This document shows, piece by piece, positions 1 through 9,405 of a DNA stretch of 64,000 bases (position 1 is the stretch's first letter; each line of letters starts with the position of its first letter). Position numbers and translations under genes: made by a program. Origin of the DNA: an uncultured Caryophanales bacterium (lineage in GTDB: Bacteria > Bacillota_I > Bacilli_A > RFN20 > CAG-826); assembly GCA_946403545.1 (NCBI GenBank), contig CAMJAG010000001.1, forward strand, positions 1-64,000, in the 5' to 3' direction. The notes beneath the pieces are model-generated. The model made no database searches and had not been told where the DNA came from. It worked only from the letters and a program-made list of their open reading frames with translations.

Positions 1-72
1 AAATTAGATGAATTTGGTAGATGCCAAAAGTGTGAAATGAATAATTGTAAAAAACTCCTCTTGTTGAGGTAA
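1..72 (+). CDS. C-terminal end of a truncated gene with a Cys cluster
   Basis: Frame 1 is open from the window edge to a TAA at 70-72 and encodes 23 residues. They contain Cys-x2-Cys-x4-Cys (codons 8, 11 and 16) between a DEFGR stretch and a Leu-rich tail. Such spacing could be part of a metal-binding knuckle, but the piece is too short to name a family. It would be the only plus-strand gene in the first 22 kb, which adds doubt. It may be a chance open frame. Confidence 0.35.
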   Translation, partial: KLDEFGRCQKCEMNNCKKLLLLR

Positions 73-122
73 GAACAAATCCATGTATAAGTCTTTATAG
101 AAGTTGATATTTTTTACGCTTT

Positions 123-572
123 TCATAGAATCGCTTTTAAATCTTTTATGATTTGCTTATTTCTTGGAGATAATTTGCCTTTAATATCATCTAACTTAAC
201 AAACTCAAGTTTATTAACTTCATCTTTTTGAGGTTTTAATTCGCCATGAAATTTTCTAACTAAGTAGACAACATCTACTCCATACATATCATCACCATTT
301 ACATATGTGTATTTGGTTAATTCACCTGTATAGATTTTGAATAACTCTAGAGAGTCTGCGATGATACCAGTTTCTTCTTTAAGTTCTCTGATTGCGCATT
401 CTTCAATAGTTTCGCCTAAGTCTAGTGTGCCACCAGGAAAATCAATATAGCCATCATCACTTCTTTCTTCCACTAAAACATGTTTGCCATCAATAACAAT
501 AGTAACTGCATGAGGAAGAATAACAGTGTCGTGCCCAATCTTGTTTCTTAAATTTTTTACCCAATCATCCAT
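123..572 (-). CDS. Nudix hydrolase
   Basis: A 149-residue Nudix-fold pyrophosphohydrolase. The Nudix box is complete at residues 48-70: G48, E54, then REL-K-EE-TG. Residues 62-67 supply the Mg-binding glutamates that cleave a nucleoside diphosphate linked to another moiety. The substrate cannot be read from sequence. It is the last gene of a minus-strand run, one base after ManA, so it may act on a sugar nucleotide or simply be co-transcribed housekeeping. It ends with TGA, which shows TGA is a stop in this genome. A weak CTC-AACAA-GAG hairpin with a T-run near 48-70 may end the transcript. Confidence 0.9.
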   Translation of the reverse strand: MDDWVKNLRNKIGHDTVILPHAVTIVIDGKHVLVEERSDDGYIDFPGGTLDLGETIEECAIRELKEETGIIADSLELFKIYTGELTKYTYVNGDDMYGVDVVYLVRKFHGELKPQKDEVNKLEFVKLDDIKGKLSPRNKQIIKDLKAIL

Positions 573-573
573 A

Positions 574-1479
574 TTATCTAACTGAGGAAATAATTAAGGT
601 TCCTTTTCCTTTAACTAAACACTTCTTTCCATAAGGTAAGAAGAATGTATCATATTGATTAAAATCAATATAATCAACTTTTCCTTCTCCTGATAAGAAG
701 GTAAAAGATATAAATGATTTTTCATCTGCTTTTAATTCAATTTCCCCGTTAAAACTCACTTCTTTTACTGTGAAGTATTGGTTGTCAGCGAGTAAATTAC
801 CATCAGATTTTTTAACTTTGTATTTATTATAGTTAATAACTTCTAGAGCCTTTTGAATATGTAGTTCTCTAGGATTACCAAACTTATCTACACGGTTATA
901 ATCATAGAGTCTATAAGTAAGATTGGAGTTTTGTTGGATTTCAATTAATCTAACTCCTTTTCCAATCGCATGGATTGTTCCTGGATCAATAATAAAAGTA
1001 TCTCCAGGTTTAACAGGGAAAAAGTTTAGATAATCTAAGATATTTCCGTTTTCTAAAGCTTGTTTAATTTCTTCTTTAGAGCACTTTTTATTTAACCCAA
1101 CATATAGTCCACTACCCTTATCAGCAGAGATAATATGCCACATCTCACTTTTGCCAAATGAGTTTTCATTTTTTAAAGCATAATCATCACTTGGATGAAC
1201 TTGTACAGAAAGGTTTTCTTTCGCGTCTATTAATTTGATTAATATAGGAAAGTATTTGAATCTATCTTGAATAGGTCCAACATCTTCTTTGCTGATAACA
1301 TCCACTAAAAGTTTTCCTTTATCTTTTCCACTAGCGATAATAGATGAATCTACATCTCTAACAGATAGTTCCCAACATTCACTAACTCTTTCTAAAGAAA
1401 CGCCTTTATTGAATGCTTTAAAATATGTTCCACCCCAGATGTAATCTTTAACAGCTGGTGCAAGTTTAACTAATTCCAT
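574..1479 (-). CDS. manA: Mannose-6-phosphate isomerase, type I
   Basis: A 301-residue cupin-type phosphomannose isomerase that interconverts mannose-6-phosphate and fructose-6-phosphate in the cytoplasm. Diagnostic motifs are QVHPSD at 93-98, KSEMWHI around 110-116 and PGTIHAIGKG with EIQQ further on, which give the zinc ligands. The length fits the short Firmicutes form. It lies 12 bases after the phosphomannomutase gene and one base before the Nudix gene. Here it would feed mannose-1-phosphate released by the two GH130 phosphorylases upstream into glycolysis, after the mutase step. Confidence 0.93.
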   Translation of the reverse strand: MELVKLAPAVKDYIWGGTYFKAFNKGVSLERVSECWELSVRDVDSSIIASGKDKGKLLVDVISKEDVGPIQDRFKYFPILIKLIDAKENLSVQVHPSDDYALKNENSFGKSEMWHIISADKGSGLYVGLNKKCSKEEIKQALENGNILDYLNFFPVKPGDTFIIDPGTIHAIGKGVRLIEIQQNSNLTYRLYDYNRVDKFGNPRELHIQKALEVINYNKYKVKKSDGNLLADNQYFTVKEVSFNGEIELKADEKSFISFTFLSGEGKVDYIDFNQYDTFFLPYGKKCLVKGKGTLIISSVR

Positions 1480-1491
1480 AAATTATTCTTT

Positions 1492-3174
1492 CTATTTAAC
1501 GAATGAATTGAATAAGTCCTTTAATTCGTTAACTCTCTTTTCGCCATTAGCAAGAACATAAATTTTTAATTTAGGTTCTGTTCCACTAGGTCTTACTGTA
1601 ATTGTGGAGTTATCTTCAAAGAAAAACTTCACAACATCACTACTTGGTAAGTTAGTAGGTACTTCTTTGTCTTTATAAGAAATAACACCCTTCTTATAAT
1701 CTCCAATATGATCTACTCCCTTAATAGAAGCTACAACTTTAGGATCTCTAAACTTAAGCATTAAGTCTTTAATCTTTTGCATACCTTCTAAACCAGGGAA
1801 TTCATATGTTAATAATGCAGTTTTGAAATCACCATATTTCTTATATAAGAAATTGAGTCTATCTAATAAAGTAATTCCTTGTAATTTGTAGTGGTTAGCG
1901 ATTTCACACACTAGCATAACTGCATTAACTGCATCTTTATCTCTAATATCAGTATTTGTTAAGTAACCACAGGATTCTTCAAATCCTAATAAATAGTCAC
2001 TAGTTTTACCTTCTCTTTCTAAGAAGAGAATTTGTTCACCAATATATTTAAATCCAGTTAAAACATCTCTAACTTCTACACCGAAGTCTTTAGCCATAAC
2101 ATTTGCCATATCACTTGAAACAATTGTTTTAACTAAAACTGGTCTATCTGTTAATGTTCCATTTTCTTTTCTAGCATGATAAATAGCATCAAATAAAACG
2201 ATACCAACTTCGTTACCAGTTAAGATATGTGGATTACCATTATCATTAACAACAACACCACATCTATCACTATCAGGGTCAGTAGCGACTAAGATATCAG
2301 CGTTTTCCGCTAACATTTGTTCGATACCTAATTTAAGTGCTTCATGAATTTCAGGATTTGGATATGGACATGTTGGGAAGTTACCATTTGGCCATTCTTG
2401 TTCTTTAACTACATGAACAGATTCAAATCCATCTTCCTTTAAGATTGTTGTAACGCATTTTCTACCAGCACCATATAAAGGAGTATAAATCACATTTAAA
2501 ACTCTCTTTTCGTTATAAATTGATTGCTTTTTAGTGCTTGCGATAAATGCGTTGAAACAATCATCTCCGATAATGTTAATCATTCCTGCTTTGACGAGTT
2601 CATCAAAATTACCGACTTTAACATCAGCGAATGTATCTAGAGTATTAATTTCATTTAAAACAGCATCTGCTAATTCATTAGTGCATTGGCAACCATCATC
2701 ACCATATGCTTTATAGCCGTTATAAATCTTTGGGTTATGGCTAGCTGTAACAACTACACCAGATTGGCATTTGAAATATCTAATAGCAAAGCTAATTGTT
2801 GGAGTAGGCATAAGTTCTGGATATAAATGAACTTTAATGCCATTAGCAGCGAGAGTTGCTGCTGTTTCTCTAGCGTATTCTTCACTATGATTACGAGAAT
2901 CATATCCTACTGCTACTGAGCTATTTTTGTATTTTTTATTTAAATAATTAGCTAAACCTTGAGTGGCTTTTCTAATCATAAATCTATTCATTCTATTAGT
3001 GCCTAATTCCATGACACCACGAAGACCACCTGTACCAAAAGCTAAATCTTGGAAGAATCTATCTTCAATTGCTTTAGGATCATCCTTAATAGAAAGGAGT
3101 TCTTCTTTCTCTTGTTTGTTTAATAACGATGAGTTTAACCATTCGTTATATACTTTCATGAAATCTCTTGCCAT
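1492..3174 (-). CDS. Phosphoglucomutase/phosphomannomutase
   Basis: A 560-residue alpha-D-phosphohexomutase. The phosphoserine loop is TASHNP at 143-148 (Ser145), the Mg loop is DPDSDR at 299-304, the sugar loop is GFEES near 396 and the phosphate-binding loop RPSGTEPKLKIY is near the C terminus. Length and motifs match the PgcA-type enzymes of Bacilli. It converts hexose-1-phosphates to hexose-6-phosphates. The next gene is manA, so mannose-1-phosphate is a likely in vivo substrate, although glucose-1-phosphate is also typical of the family. A GGTGAGG ribosome site lies eight bases before the ATG. A terminator separates it from the transporter operon. Confidence 0.92.
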   Translation of the reverse strand: MARDFMKVYNEWLNSSLLNKQEKEELLSIKDDPKAIEDRFFQDLAFGTGGLRGVMELGTNRMNRFMIRKATQGLANYLNKKYKNSSVAVGYDSRNHSEEYARETAATLAANGIKVHLYPELMPTPTISFAIRYFKCQSGVVVTASHNPKIYNGYKAYGDDGCQCTNELADAVLNEINTLDTFADVKVGNFDELVKAGMINIIGDDCFNAFIASTKKQSIYNEKRVLNVIYTPLYGAGRKCVTTILKEDGFESVHVVKEQEWPNGNFPTCPYPNPEIHEALKLGIEQMLAENADILVATDPDSDRCGVVVNDNGNPHILTGNEVGIVLFDAIYHARKENGTLTDRPVLVKTIVSSDMANVMAKDFGVEVRDVLTGFKYIGEQILFLEREGKTSDYLLGFEESCGYLTNTDIRDKDAVNAVMLVCEIANHYKLQGITLLDRLNFLYKKYGDFKTALLTYEFPGLEGMQKIKDLMLKFRDPKVVASIKGVDHIGDYKKGVISYKDKEVPTNLPSSDVVKFFFEDNSTITVRPSGTEPKLKIYVLANGEKRVNELKDLFNSFVK

Positions 3175-3212
3175 ATAAATTACCTCACCTATTCATTTTA
3201 CTTGTTTTACAT

Positions 3213-3253
3213 GAAAAAAGGTATTCAACATTAATTAATGATTGAAAACCTTT
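3213..3253 (-). terminator. Terminator after the ATPase gene
   Basis: Read on the minus strand, AAAGGT and TTCAA arms pair with TTGAA and CCTTT around an AT-rich loop, followed by TTTTTC. It lies between the ATPase stop and the mutase start and probably ends or attenuates the long transporter transcript. Confidence 0.6.
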
Positions 3254-3265
3254 AATCAGATTATT

Positions 3266-5146
3266 CTATCTTCTAGTCAATTTGAATGCGTCCGCTGGGA
3301 CATACATATCAAATTTTGGCATCTTGTAGACTGAGAAATTGTTATCTACTACGAATGAGGAGTAGTTAATAAATCCTTTGACTGCCACATAGACTAATAA
3401 TTTATCTCCAAGAACGTCCTCATCATAAGCAAACACTCTAATTCTATTTTTTGGATTTTCCATCTCAGGATTAACAAGTCCTGCTTTTTTAATCATCTTA
3501 TTGGAGTAAATTGGCATTAATCTATCTTGATAGAAGTCAATATCGTATTCGCCATCTTCGTATCCTAAATCATCATATACGAGAGTAGAACCACCTACTG
3601 TAACTTTTGTCTTGCCACCAGCGTTTTTAACCATTGCGATGCCATGATTAGCGAAGAGTTCTTCTCTAGAATTGATTTTGTTATGGTCAAGGTTATAAAG
3701 TTTAATTCTTTGGTATGGAAGATATAAATCAACTTCTTTACCTAAGTTAACCTTTTCATCATTTCTCATCTTCATAGCGAAGTAACCTTCCACTCCTTTG
3801 AGTGAGAAATAGACTGCTTGATAATCTGTCTTTTGTTCAACAAACTCGAGTTTTGCAGTGATTTTGAGTGAATTTGCTACTTCTTCTAATGAAATGTAAT
3901 CAGGTTTAATTGCAAGATTGATGTCCGTGTTGAATGCTTCATCTAATAAATGAGAGACAAAGTCTGGATCTAAGACAACGGCTTGTTCACCAACATGAAT
4001 TACGCCATCTTTAACCATTGCAGGAATTTCATCTTCTGCAGGGATACCCATGATTGCTTTATGAGTTTCGTAGTCAAATAAGTAAACATGTTCCATGTTG
4101 AATTCAACATTAACAGCTTCGTTAGAGTGAATCTTGGAATTAAATGGAATCTTAATGATGAATTGTTCTTTTCTATTTTCCATCTTGGTGTAAAGAATTG
4201 ATTCATCACCTAAGTGTTCCACAACTTCAATGAAGGCGTTTAAGTTACCTTGGTTAGGAATAACATGTTCTGGTCTAATACCTAATAAGACTTTTTGACC
4301 GATATATTTCTTGTTTGCTAATTGTTTTGCTTTAACTTCTGGGAATGTTACTACCATGCCATCAACATCATTAAGCTTTGCTTTAAGTGTTTTACCATCC
4401 ATAAAGAGTTCGGCATCAACAATGTTCATTTGTGGAGAACCTAAGAATGTCGCAACGAAGAGGTTTGATGGATCTTCAAATAATGTAATTGGAGTGTCAA
4501 CTTGTTGGACAAATCCATCTTTCATAACGACAATTCTATTACCCATTGTCATAGCTTCTGTTTGGTCGTGTGTAACATAAATAAATGTTGTTTGGAGTTT
4601 ATCATGTAACTTAGTAATTTCACTTCTCATCGCAACACGAAGTTTAGCGTCTAAGTTAGATAATGGTTCATCAAGTAAGAAGACCTTTGGATCTCTAACA
4701 ATTGTTCTACCTAAAGCAACACGTTGTCTTTGACCACCGGAAAGTGCTTTTGGTTTACGAGATAAAAGTTCTGAGATCTCTAAGATTTCTGCTGCGGCTT
4801 TAACTCTTTGATCAATTTCATCTTTAGGTACATGTCTAAGTTTTAAACCAAATGCCATATTTTCATAAACTGTCATATGTGGATATAAAGCATATGATTG
4901 GAAAACCATTGCAATATCCCTGTTTTTTGGTTCAACTTCGTTCATTAGTTCACCATCAATATAGAGTTGACCAGCAGTAATTTCTTCTAGACCTGCAATC
5001 ATTCTTAATGTAGTGGATTTACCACATCCAGAAGGACCGACGAAAACAACGAATTCTTTATCTTTAATTTCAAGATCGAAATCGCTAACTGCTCTTACTC
5101 CTCCATCGTAAACTTTAAATACGTGCTTAAGTGTTACATCTGCCAT
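3266..5146 (-). CDS. Sugar ABC transporter ATPase, MalK/MsmK type, with a long C-terminal extension
   Basis: A 626-residue ATPase. Residues 1-365 look like a standard carbohydrate-importer ATPase: Walker A GPSGCGKST at 37-45, Q83, LSGGQ at 135-139, Walker B VFLLDEP at 155-161, His193 and a TOBE region. The usual family length is about 365-380, so some 260 residues are extra. They run as beta-rich acidic sequence and may be a second TOBE-like or regulatory region. LplABC-type importers normally borrow a shared MsmX-type ATPase encoded elsewhere, whereas this one sits in the same gene run as its probable permeases. It follows a small membrane protein by 3 bases. Confidence 0.9.
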   Translation of the reverse strand: MADVTLKHVFKVYDGGVRAVSDFDLEIKDKEFVVFVGPSGCGKSTTLRMIAGLEEITAGQLYIDGELMNEVEPKNRDIAMVFQSYALYPHMTVYENMAFGLKLRHVPKDEIDQRVKAAAEILEISELLSRKPKALSGGQRQRVALGRTIVRDPKVFLLDEPLSNLDAKLRVAMRSEITKLHDKLQTTFIYVTHDQTEAMTMGNRIVVMKDGFVQQVDTPITLFEDPSNLFVATFLGSPQMNIVDAELFMDGKTLKAKLNDVDGMVVTFPEVKAKQLANKKYIGQKVLLGIRPEHVIPNQGNLNAFIEVVEHLGDESILYTKMENRKEQFIIKIPFNSKIHSNEAVNVEFNMEHVYLFDYETHKAIMGIPAEDEIPAMVKDGVIHVGEQAVVLDPDFVSHLLDEAFNTDINLAIKPDYISLEEVANSLKITAKLEFVEQKTDYQAVYFSLKGVEGYFAMKMRNDEKVNLGKEVDLYLPYQRIKLYNLDHNKINSREELFANHGIAMVKNAGGKTKVTVGGSTLVYDDLGYEDGEYDIDFYQDRLMPIYSNKMIKKAGLVNPEMENPKNRIRVFAYDEDVLGDKLLVYVAVKGFINYSSFVVDNNFSVYKMPKFDMYVPADAFKLTRR

Positions 5147-5149
5147 AAA

Positions 5150-6001
5150 TTAGGCCTCCTTGTTAACTTTATATAGACCCTTACCGACCATGTCAGGGTA
5201 ATATTCTTTGTTAATATATTTATCAAACATTTCGTGAGACATAAGTGTGTATAAAACTATAACCACACTATTAGTGATAGCAAATAGGACAAGTCCTATT
5301 GCTAAAGTAAGATAATTGATACAACCGAGTCCCACGACTACACCAGTTGTAAGTAGGAAAGTTAATAATACTTTCCAATTTAATAATCCTAAGAAACAGA
5401 ATGCATTTTTAACTGTTACTCCATAGCCATTTGAATAATAGACATCTTGAGTAAAAGTTAGAGCATTAACTATTCCTAAAGTAATGAAGAAGACGATAAG
5501 TGCACCAACACCAATGCCACACCATACAGGGGAAGTAGGAGAATAGATTAATAAATAACTTCCTCCAACAATAAGACCAAATAGTGTCAGTCCAAATATT
5601 GCTCCATTCACTATTGCGTGTTTCCAGTTTTCTTTAATTCCAAAGAAGAAATCAATAGAGAATGTTGTGGATTCTTGCCAAACTAGCTTCTTAACAGCGT
5701 AGAAACCGCCTGCTAATCCAAGGAATCCGATAATCATACATGGAAGCATAATAAGCATTGAATAGAAAACTAGAGAGAATAAATATTCAAACTTATCATT
5801 TGCCATTGCAGCAGCTTCTAAAAATCCAAAGTAGAATAGATCAACCGCTAACGGAATAAAGAACATAAATACAAAGCAAGAAAGAGAGAATAAGGTCATC
5901 TTTCTGTGAGCAAGTAAATCAAAGAAGACTTCCTTTCTAGTAGTAGGAAGAGCACTTATTGCTTGAGAATCTGAAATTTGTTTTTCTTTTCTTTTAAACA
6001 T
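5150..6001 (-). CDS. DUF624/YesL-like membrane protein
   Basis: A 283-residue protein with about six hydrophobic segments (roughly 35-65, 85-115, 135-160, 168-190, 205-235 and 240-262). A conserved-looking element between segments, with FFFGIKENWKHA, resembles the loop of the YesL/DUF624 family often found beside LplB/LplC sugar permeases. Function is unknown, and a role as an accessory transporter subunit is an inference from context. The start overlaps the upstream gene by 8 bases and the ATPase follows 3 bases after, so the two are probably translated together. Confidence 0.6.
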   Translation of the reverse strand: MFKRKEKQISDSQAISALPTTRKEVFFDLLAHRKMTLFSLSCFVFMFFIPLAVDLFYFGFLEAAAMANDKFEYLFSLVFYSMLIMLPCMIIGFLGLAGGFYAVKKLVWQESTTFSIDFFFGIKENWKHAIVNGAIFGLTLFGLIVGGSYLLIYSPTSPVWCGIGVGALIVFFITLGIVNALTFTQDVYYSNGYGVTVKNAFCFLGLLNWKVLLTFLLTTGVVVGLGCINYLTLAIGLVLFAITNSVVIVLYTLMSHEMFDKYINKEYYPDMVGKGLYKVNKEA

Positions 6002-6596
6002 TGCTTGCCCAATCTTTTACTAAAGTAAGAGCGTTATCATGCTCTTTGATTTTATCTTTGGAGTACTCCCCAAGATTCTCACTAATTGCATTAAGAACCA
6101 TATAACATTCTTCACCTGGAAGAGTCATATATTTGCTAACTTTTTCTTTATCAATCTTCACTCCATAATTAACTCCTTTTTGAGAGTAAAAAGTACATGA
6201 AGAATAATAATTAGTTAAAGTTTCATCTAGTTCTAATCCAAAAGCAGAAATGTTAATGCTAGAAAGTTTAGTACTTGGAATAATTAACACATCAGCAGAG
6301 TTATATCCTGTTACAGATAACTTAGTGTCATAGTTGAAACTATTTGGCATTGAATCAATACAAGAGAATAGCTTTAAATCTTTTTGTTTGTATTTCTCCA
6401 ACAAATCTTTTTCCAATGAATCTCTATTAGTAACTTCTCCTGATACAAACAATGTAAGAGTTTGGTATTTTGGAGTCTTGTTATTCAATCTAAAAATGAA
6501 ATCCATTAAAAACACTGTTAGAATTGCGGAGATTATATAAAATGGCCAAGTATATTTGAAAACGGCCTTAACTCTAGACTTTTTTAACTCATTCAT
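5994..6596 (-). CDS. Single-pass membrane protein of unknown function
   Basis: A 200-residue protein with one N-terminal membrane helix (about 14-36) after a basic start, and a ~160-residue domain that would face outside. The domain has alternating hydrophobic strands and no motif I recognise. It overlaps the next gene by 8 bases and the upstream one by 4. It may be an accessory subunit of the sugar importer, but the only evidence is its place in the operon. Confidence 0.6.
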   Translation of the reverse strand: MNELKKSRVKAVFKYTWPFYIISAILTVFLMDFIFRLNNKTPKYQTLTLFVSGEVTNRDSLEKDLLEKYKQKDLKLFSCIDSMPNSFNYDTKLSVTGYNSADVLIIPSTKLSSINISAFGLELDETLTNYYSSCTFYSQKGVNYGVKIDKEKVSKYMTLPGEECYMVLNAISENLGEYSKDKIKEHDNALTLVKDWASNV

Positions 6597-7081
6597 AGAT
6601 GTTTCTCCGCCTTAATGAGAATACGTTGATAAGTCTCAATAGTGAGTTTATCTCCCATCTCGTAGTCTAGTTCGTTTGTGAAAGCAAATATTACTTTGTC
6701 TTGGCAATTAATACCAATGAAATATCTTACATATACTGGATAGACATAAAGTCCATTCATGTAGCACATTTCATCACTTTTCTTTAGAAATTCCACTTCT
6801 TCTACAGGTTTAAGTCCACTACTATATCCTTTAAAATATCTATATCTTTGATTAATATCGTTATAAACGTTCATAAAGAAGAAGATAGCAAACCAAACAA
6901 ATAAAACAGTGATAACAATTGCAATAATAAGTGTTGGGTAATATGCTTTCTTAGAGAAAATTACTAATAATACATCTGCAATAAGAACGATAGCGAAGAC
7001 GCAAGAGAATGCTAAAGAGCATCTAAGGAGGTTAGATTTTGCTAATTTATATTCAGAATTTACGTCTACGCTATATTTCAT
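6593..7081 (-). CDS. Two-helix membrane protein of unknown function
   Basis: A 162-residue protein with two adjacent membrane helices (about 22-45 and 50-75) followed by a cytoplasm-sized C-terminal domain of about 85 residues. No family recognised. It is coupled by overlap to the following membrane protein and lies one base after the SGNH esterase gene. Three small membrane proteins in a row ending in an ATPase suggest one assembly. Confidence 0.6.
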   Translation of the reverse strand: MKYSVDVNSEYKLAKSNLLRCSLAFSCVFAIVLIADVLLVIFSKKAYYPTLIIAIVITVLFVWFAIFFFMNVYNDINQRYRYFKGYSSGLKPVEEVEFLKKSDEMCYMNGLYVYPVYVRYFIGINCQDKVIFAFTNELDYEMGDKLTIETYQRILIKAEKHL

Positions 7082-7082
7082 A

Positions 7083-8384
7083 TTAATAATTTTCTAATCC
7101 TTCGAGGATTGATTGTTTGATGATGCCACCCCATACTACATATCCATAGTAAGAAAGATGTAATCCATCGGTTCTAAAATATGCAGCATTTGGTTCGCCA
7201 TTTTCTTTGATTAATGCTTCGCCTGGATTAATAAGAGTTAACCAAGAAGCATTTGATTTTTGATATTGGACAACATTTGCATTAACCGAGTTAATAACAT
7301 CATAGTAGCCTTTATAACCAGGAATTAAGTTCATCATAATGTATTGAACTTTTGTATTTGGCATAGCTGCATGAGTGTCATTTAAGAACTTTGATAAGTT
7401 ATTCCAAATTGTGCCAGCATCTTGTTTGGAGTTAATTACGTTATTAATACCTACGTAATACACTACCATTTTTGGTTTATATGGGAATACTAATCTTTGA
7501 TTTAAGCATTCATCCCATTCTTCAATTGTAGTACCACCAATACCATGATTATAACTTACTATTGGTGCTAAGTCTTCTTTAGAAGATGTCCAGAATTCAA
7601 TTGATGAGCTACCAGCAAGCATTACATGATGACTTTCTTCTTCTAAAGCTTTGTTTTCATAGTTCTTTGCTTTAGTTTCGTAGTTAGAATTATTTACTCT
7701 ATAGTCTTCTGAAGCATCTTTAACATTAATGACTTTGTTAGTGCCATTACAAGTAAGAGTAATCTTGTTATCAGCGAATGTAGCTGTTAATGGTTTACTA
7801 TTTTTAGCCTTATATTCCATAAGTGGTAAAACATTATCTTTGCTATCTTCAAGTTTTAAAAGCGCTGCTTTAGAAACTTTAATTTCATCGTTTGAAATCT
7901 TAAAGTTCATCACACTATCAACTTGATAATCAACTGAAGCAGATTCTTCTAATACTGTTGAAGGAGGTGTGTAAGGAGGTTCTGTAATTTCTTCAGCGCT
8001 TGCGACAGACCATTTAGCGTATAGTCTTGTGTCTTTAAGCACGACATCTGTAGTGAAATTCCATTCGTTTTTGCAACTCTCTTCCTTATACCAACCATCA
8101 AATTCATAGTTCTTTCTAGTTGGATCTTCTGGTTTTGTAATTTGATGTTCACCAGAGATTGTGACAGTTTTGTAAAGCAAATTATTGCCTTTACCTTTAG
8201 TGCCATTAGAAAGAGTGAATTCTTGTCTTAAATAGTTGTAATAGAAGTCAATACGATGTTCGATAGTACCTGGTTCTTCTCTAGAATCAGCACCCACTCT
8301 TACTAATGAATTATTAGCAAGACCTAGTGCCATAGAAGAAACCGCTAAACCCACAATACCTAAAATTTTAATTTTGTTATACAT
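7083..8384 (-). CDS. Secreted SGNH/GDSL esterase with an InlB-type repeat
   Basis: A 433-residue exported protein. A signal peptide covers about 1-31. Residues 40-126 form a Listeria-Bacteroides (InlB B-type) repeat ending in the typical LYAKW. After a linker and small beta domain, residues 252-432 are an SGNH hydrolase: the AGSSSIEFW block gives Ser260, GINN is the block III Asn and DGLHLS gives Asp and His. Family members deacetylate sugars. In this locus it would remove O-acetyl groups from mannan outside the cell, which is an inference. The start overlaps the GH130 gene by 8 bases. Confidence 0.82.
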   Translation of the reverse strand: MYNKIKILGIVGLAVSSMALGLANNSLVRVGADSREEPGTIEHRIDFYYNYLRQEFTLSNGTKGKGNNLLYKTVTISGEHQITKPEDPTRKNYEFDGWYKEESCKNEWNFTTDVVLKDTRLYAKWSVASAEEITEPPYTPPSTVLEESASVDYQVDSVMNFKISNDEIKVSKAALLKLEDSKDNVLPLMEYKAKNSKPLTATFADNKITLTCNGTNKVINVKDASEDYRVNNSNYETKAKNYENKALEEESHHVMLAGSSSIEFWTSSKEDLAPIVSYNHGIGGTTIEEWDECLNQRLVFPYKPKMVVYYVGINNVINSKQDAGTIWNNLSKFLNDTHAAMPNTKVQYIMMNLIPGYKGYYDVINSVNANVVQYQKSNASWLTLINPGEALIKENGEPNAAYFRTDGLHLSYYGYVVWGGIIKQSILEGLENY

Positions 8385-9393
8385 GGCATTCCTCCTTTAA
8401 ATATTTAAGAAGTTCATCTTCCTTAACAGTAGCAAGGCAAATTACTTTGTCTCCTGCTCCATAGTAGATGTATAAAAGACCATCTTTATTAACTACTGCT
8501 GTTGGGAATACGCAACCATTGTAATAACCATTAGTTTCATATTCTTCTTCAGGTTCCATAAAGAAATCTTTTGTTCTAGCAATAATCTTTGTTGGATCAT
8601 TTAAGTCAAGAAGGATAGCGCCTACTCTATAAGCATCATCTTTTGTAGCGACACCATGATAAAGCACTAACCAACCATCTTTAGTTTTAATAGGTGGAGT
8701 TCCTGCACCGATTTTCTTATCTTCCCAATCAGTTTCGCCTTGCATTAATAAGGAGTAATTGTCCCAGTGGAGTAAGTCATCACTACTAGAAATCCAAATC
8801 GCAGGATTCTTATTAGGATAGCCTTCACCACATCTTTCCATAGCTCTAGAAAGCATATAGAACTTACCATTAATTGGTTCAGGGAATAAAATTACATCTC
8901 TATCATCGAAATGGCTATCGGTGATAGGTCCTAGTTTTTTCCAATGTCTTAAATCTTTTGAAATGGCTAAGTGAGTTAAGGTGTTGTTATAAACTAGAAC
9001 CTTAGGACCGAATTCTGGTTGAAAACCGAAATATTCCTTATCTTCTCTCCAATATTGTCCTGGAGGGAATGGACGAGAAGCATAAGTGAGGTAGAAGTAT
9101 TCCCCCATCTTAATTAATCTTGGGTCTTCACATCCACCTGCATCTAAGCCATTAGGATCACCACTTAATAATGTAGAATCACTTTCTCTAACAAAGTTAA
9201 TTCCATCTTTAGAAGTAGCTAAACCTAAATGGATTAAGTGAGTTTTGTCATTTCCTGCAGCACGATAAACCATATAGAATTTATCTTCTTCAGGAACATA
9301 AACACAAGCTGGGTTAAGAACACAAAGTTCTTCCCATTGGTTCTTTGGGTTTGGTTTTAAAATTGGATTATTTTTATATTTATTTAATTTCAT
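8377..9393 (-). CDS. GH130 beta-mannoside phosphorylase (first copy)
   Basis: A 338-residue five-bladed propeller enzyme of glycoside hydrolase family 130. The conserved EDPR is at 89-92, preceded by a GLATSKDGINF blade repeat. The later YHG and GAILLD blocks are typical of the phosphorylase subgroups. No signal peptide, so it acts in the cytoplasm. GH130 phosphorylases split beta-1,4-linked mannosides with phosphate to give alpha-mannose-1-phosphate. The exact acceptor (mannose, glucose or GlcNAc) cannot be told. Downstream mutase and ManA complete the route. A second, diverged copy lies at 17133. Confidence 0.88.
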   Translation of the reverse strand: MKLNKYKNNPILKPNPKNQWEELCVLNPACVYVPEEDKFYMVYRAAGNDKTHLIHLGLATSKDGINFVRESDSTLLSGDPNGLDAGGCEDPRLIKMGEYFYLTYASRPFPPGQYWREDKEYFGFQPEFGPKVLVYNNTLTHLAISKDLRHWKKLGPITDSHFDDRDVILFPEPINGKFYMLSRAMERCGEGYPNKNPAIWISSSDDLLHWDNYSLLMQGETDWEDKKIGAGTPPIKTKDGWLVLYHGVATKDDAYRVGAILLDLNDPTKIIARTKDFFMEPEEEYETNGYYNGCVFPTAVVNKDGLLYIYYGAGDKVICLATVKEDELLKYLKEECHV

Positions 9394-9405
9394 AATTTGA
9401 TACCT

